Shown one piece after another: positions 21,214-22,034 of a stretch of DNA of 22,034 bases. Position 1 is the stretch's first letter, and each line of letters starts with the position of its first letter. The translations under genes were made by a program, and so were the position numbers. The notes beneath the pieces are model-generated. The model was not told the origin of the DNA. It saw only the letters and a list, made by a program, of their open reading frames with translations, and searched no databases. This stretch comes from a virus. The DNA lies in IMG/VR virus record IMGVR_UViG_3300020191_000081, positions 1-22,034 of that record; one strand, given 5' to 3'.

Positions 21214-21540
21214 ATGGCACAGAATTTTAGAAGATATACTAGTAACGCTGTTGGCACTAGTGCAGCTACTTTATTTACAGCAAATTCATATGATACAATT
21301 GTAGGTATTCATGTATCAAATATTGTTACCTCACAGATTACAGTAAGTGTATATATTAATGATGGATCAAATGATATCTATCTTGTCAAGGATACACCTA
21401 TTCCAGTTGGCGGTGCGCTTCAGGTATTAGACGGAGGTGCTAAGTTTGTTGTAGAATCAGGTGATGCATTAAAAGTAGTTACCGATACAGCATCTAGTGG
21501 CGACGTCTGGGTATCATGCGTAGATGACATTAGTACATAA
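21214..21540 (+). CDS. Small beta-rich virion protein (PIPVGGAL type), copy 2
   Basis: A 108-residue protein: NFRRYTSNAVGTSAATLFTA, a TIVGIHVSNIVTSQITVSVY strand pair, IYLVKDTPIPVGGALQVLDG and ESGDALKVV. It is the paralogue of the protein at 12077 and occupies the same place in the block. Nucleotide similarity is much lower than protein similarity, so the duplication is old or came in from a related phage. Ribosome site AGGG. Confidence 0.62.
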   Translation: MAQNFRRYTSNAVGTSAATLFTANSYDTIVGIHVSNIVTSQITVSVYINDGSNDIYLVKDTPIPVGGALQVLDGGAKFVVESGDALKVVTDTASSGDVWVSCVDDIST

Positions 21541-21549
21541 GGTTTAAAA

Positions 21550-22034
21550 ATGGGATACGTAGGAAACGCTCCGGCGGAAAAATATACTACTATAGACAAA
21601 CAGACCCTGACAGGTAATAGTACTGTTGGTCCATATACTCTTACGCATTCTGTTGGAAATGAACAGGAAATAGAGGTATTTGTCAATAACGTTCGTCAAG
21701 AGCCGGGTGTATCATATACCGTAAGTTCAAACCAACTTACTATGTCGGCTTCAGTTGATTCTGCAGATGACTTTTATGTTATCTTCCAGGGTAAAGCAAA
21801 GATGACTGCTACCCATCCACCTACCTTTGATCTAACAGCAGCAAATGGTACATTTACCGGTACAGTAACAACTGGTGGATTGACCGTTGGTTCTGATACT
21901 GCAAAGACTAAATTTTATTCAAATAGTATCTATAATGGTATCTACAATGGTTCAGCCCTAACAAATAATGAAAGTATATACATGGGCTCTGGCACCCTAT
22001 TCTTTTATAGCGGTGGTGGAGAACGCATGCGCAT
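21550..22034 (+). CDS. MAYIG/MGYVG-type fibre protein, N-terminal part (cut by window edge)
   Basis: 161 codons from the ATG at 21550 run off the right edge. It starts MGYVGNAPAEKYTTIDKQTL and continues with an adaptor domain (VGNEQEIEVFVNNVRQEPGV, FYVIFQG) homologous to residues 1-100 of the gene at 14948 and 1-84 of that at 16672. A TAANGTFTGTVTTGGLTVGS segment and an NGIYNG/GSGTLFFYSGGG region follow, and the last visible residues GERMR are the lead of a GIGTSSP hinge. The rest is therefore predicted to be hinge plus adhesin, perhaps with an S74 end. AAGG 7 bases before the ATG. Confidence 0.72.
   Translation, partial: MGYVGNAPAEKYTTIDKQTLTGNSTVGPYTLTHSVGNEQEIEVFVNNVRQEPGVSYTVSSNQLTMSASVDSADDFYVIFQGKAKMTATHPPTFDLTAANGTFTGTVTTGGLTVGSDTAKTKFYSNSIYNGIYNGSALTNNESIYMGSGTLFFYSGGGERMR

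Overview
The window looks like part of the genome of a T4-like marine myovirus of the cyanophage or pelagiphage type. Three things point there: AT-rich, tightly packed genes; TATAAATA-type late promoters in three of the few intergenic gaps; and a long run of tail-fibre proteins built from motifs that I recognise from marine T4-like phages (NLYYTDAR, DSAYVQARQ, GIGTSSP, GTTTTINSTT, NGAMQVAQR, ATPFEHRSFGDELA, TLYVDTITEKTSGNGVQ). I saw no tRNA, integrase, insertion sequence or CRISPR array. The family assignment comes from motif memory, not from a search.

Positions 1-3760 (minus strand) hold five genes whose ends overlap by 4 to 14 bases and which therefore read as one operon. In transcription order they are a GT-B glycosyltransferase-like protein, a DegT-family PLP aminotransferase, a radical SAM enzyme, an SGNH/GDSL-like hydrolase or acyltransferase, and the N-terminal third or so of a NodU/CmcH-type O-carbamoyltransferase that runs off the left edge. 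Together they look like a sugar or glycan modification cassette. The substrate is unknown: virion or fibre glycan, host surface polysaccharide and phage DNA base are all possible.

Positions 3761-3866 form the divergent control region, with two perfect TATAAATA late-promoter boxes facing right and a weaker box facing left.

Positions 3867-22034 (plus strand) are an almost gapless array of 19 intact, one truncated and one apparently decayed structural gene. It opens with a small beta-sandwich protein, an 86-residue protein and two fibre genes with Mtd-like N-termini; the second of these carries a cupredoxin-like domain with all four copper ligands. A fibre ending in a peptidase S74 chaperone follows. 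From 10447 on the array is mosaic. Adaptor genes (11347, 12077, again at 20726, 21214), 'MAYIG' adhesin genes (14948, 16672, 21550), 'NGAMQVAQR' carbohydrate-binding-like genes with a small partner (13644/14766 and 19412/20497), tail-assembly-chaperone-like genes (11065, 19021, and a 16-codon remnant at 13589) and three short tip genes with a shared N-terminal anchor (17411, 17971, 18495; the last C1q-like) recur in different combinations. Short stretches conserved at nucleotide level sit at gene joints and at GIGTSSP hinges, and GC-richer adhesin segments are inserted in AT-rich scaffolds. The most economical reading is a locus that diversifies receptor-binding proteins by homologous swapping of tips between paralogous anchors. 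This is inferred from sequence layout only.
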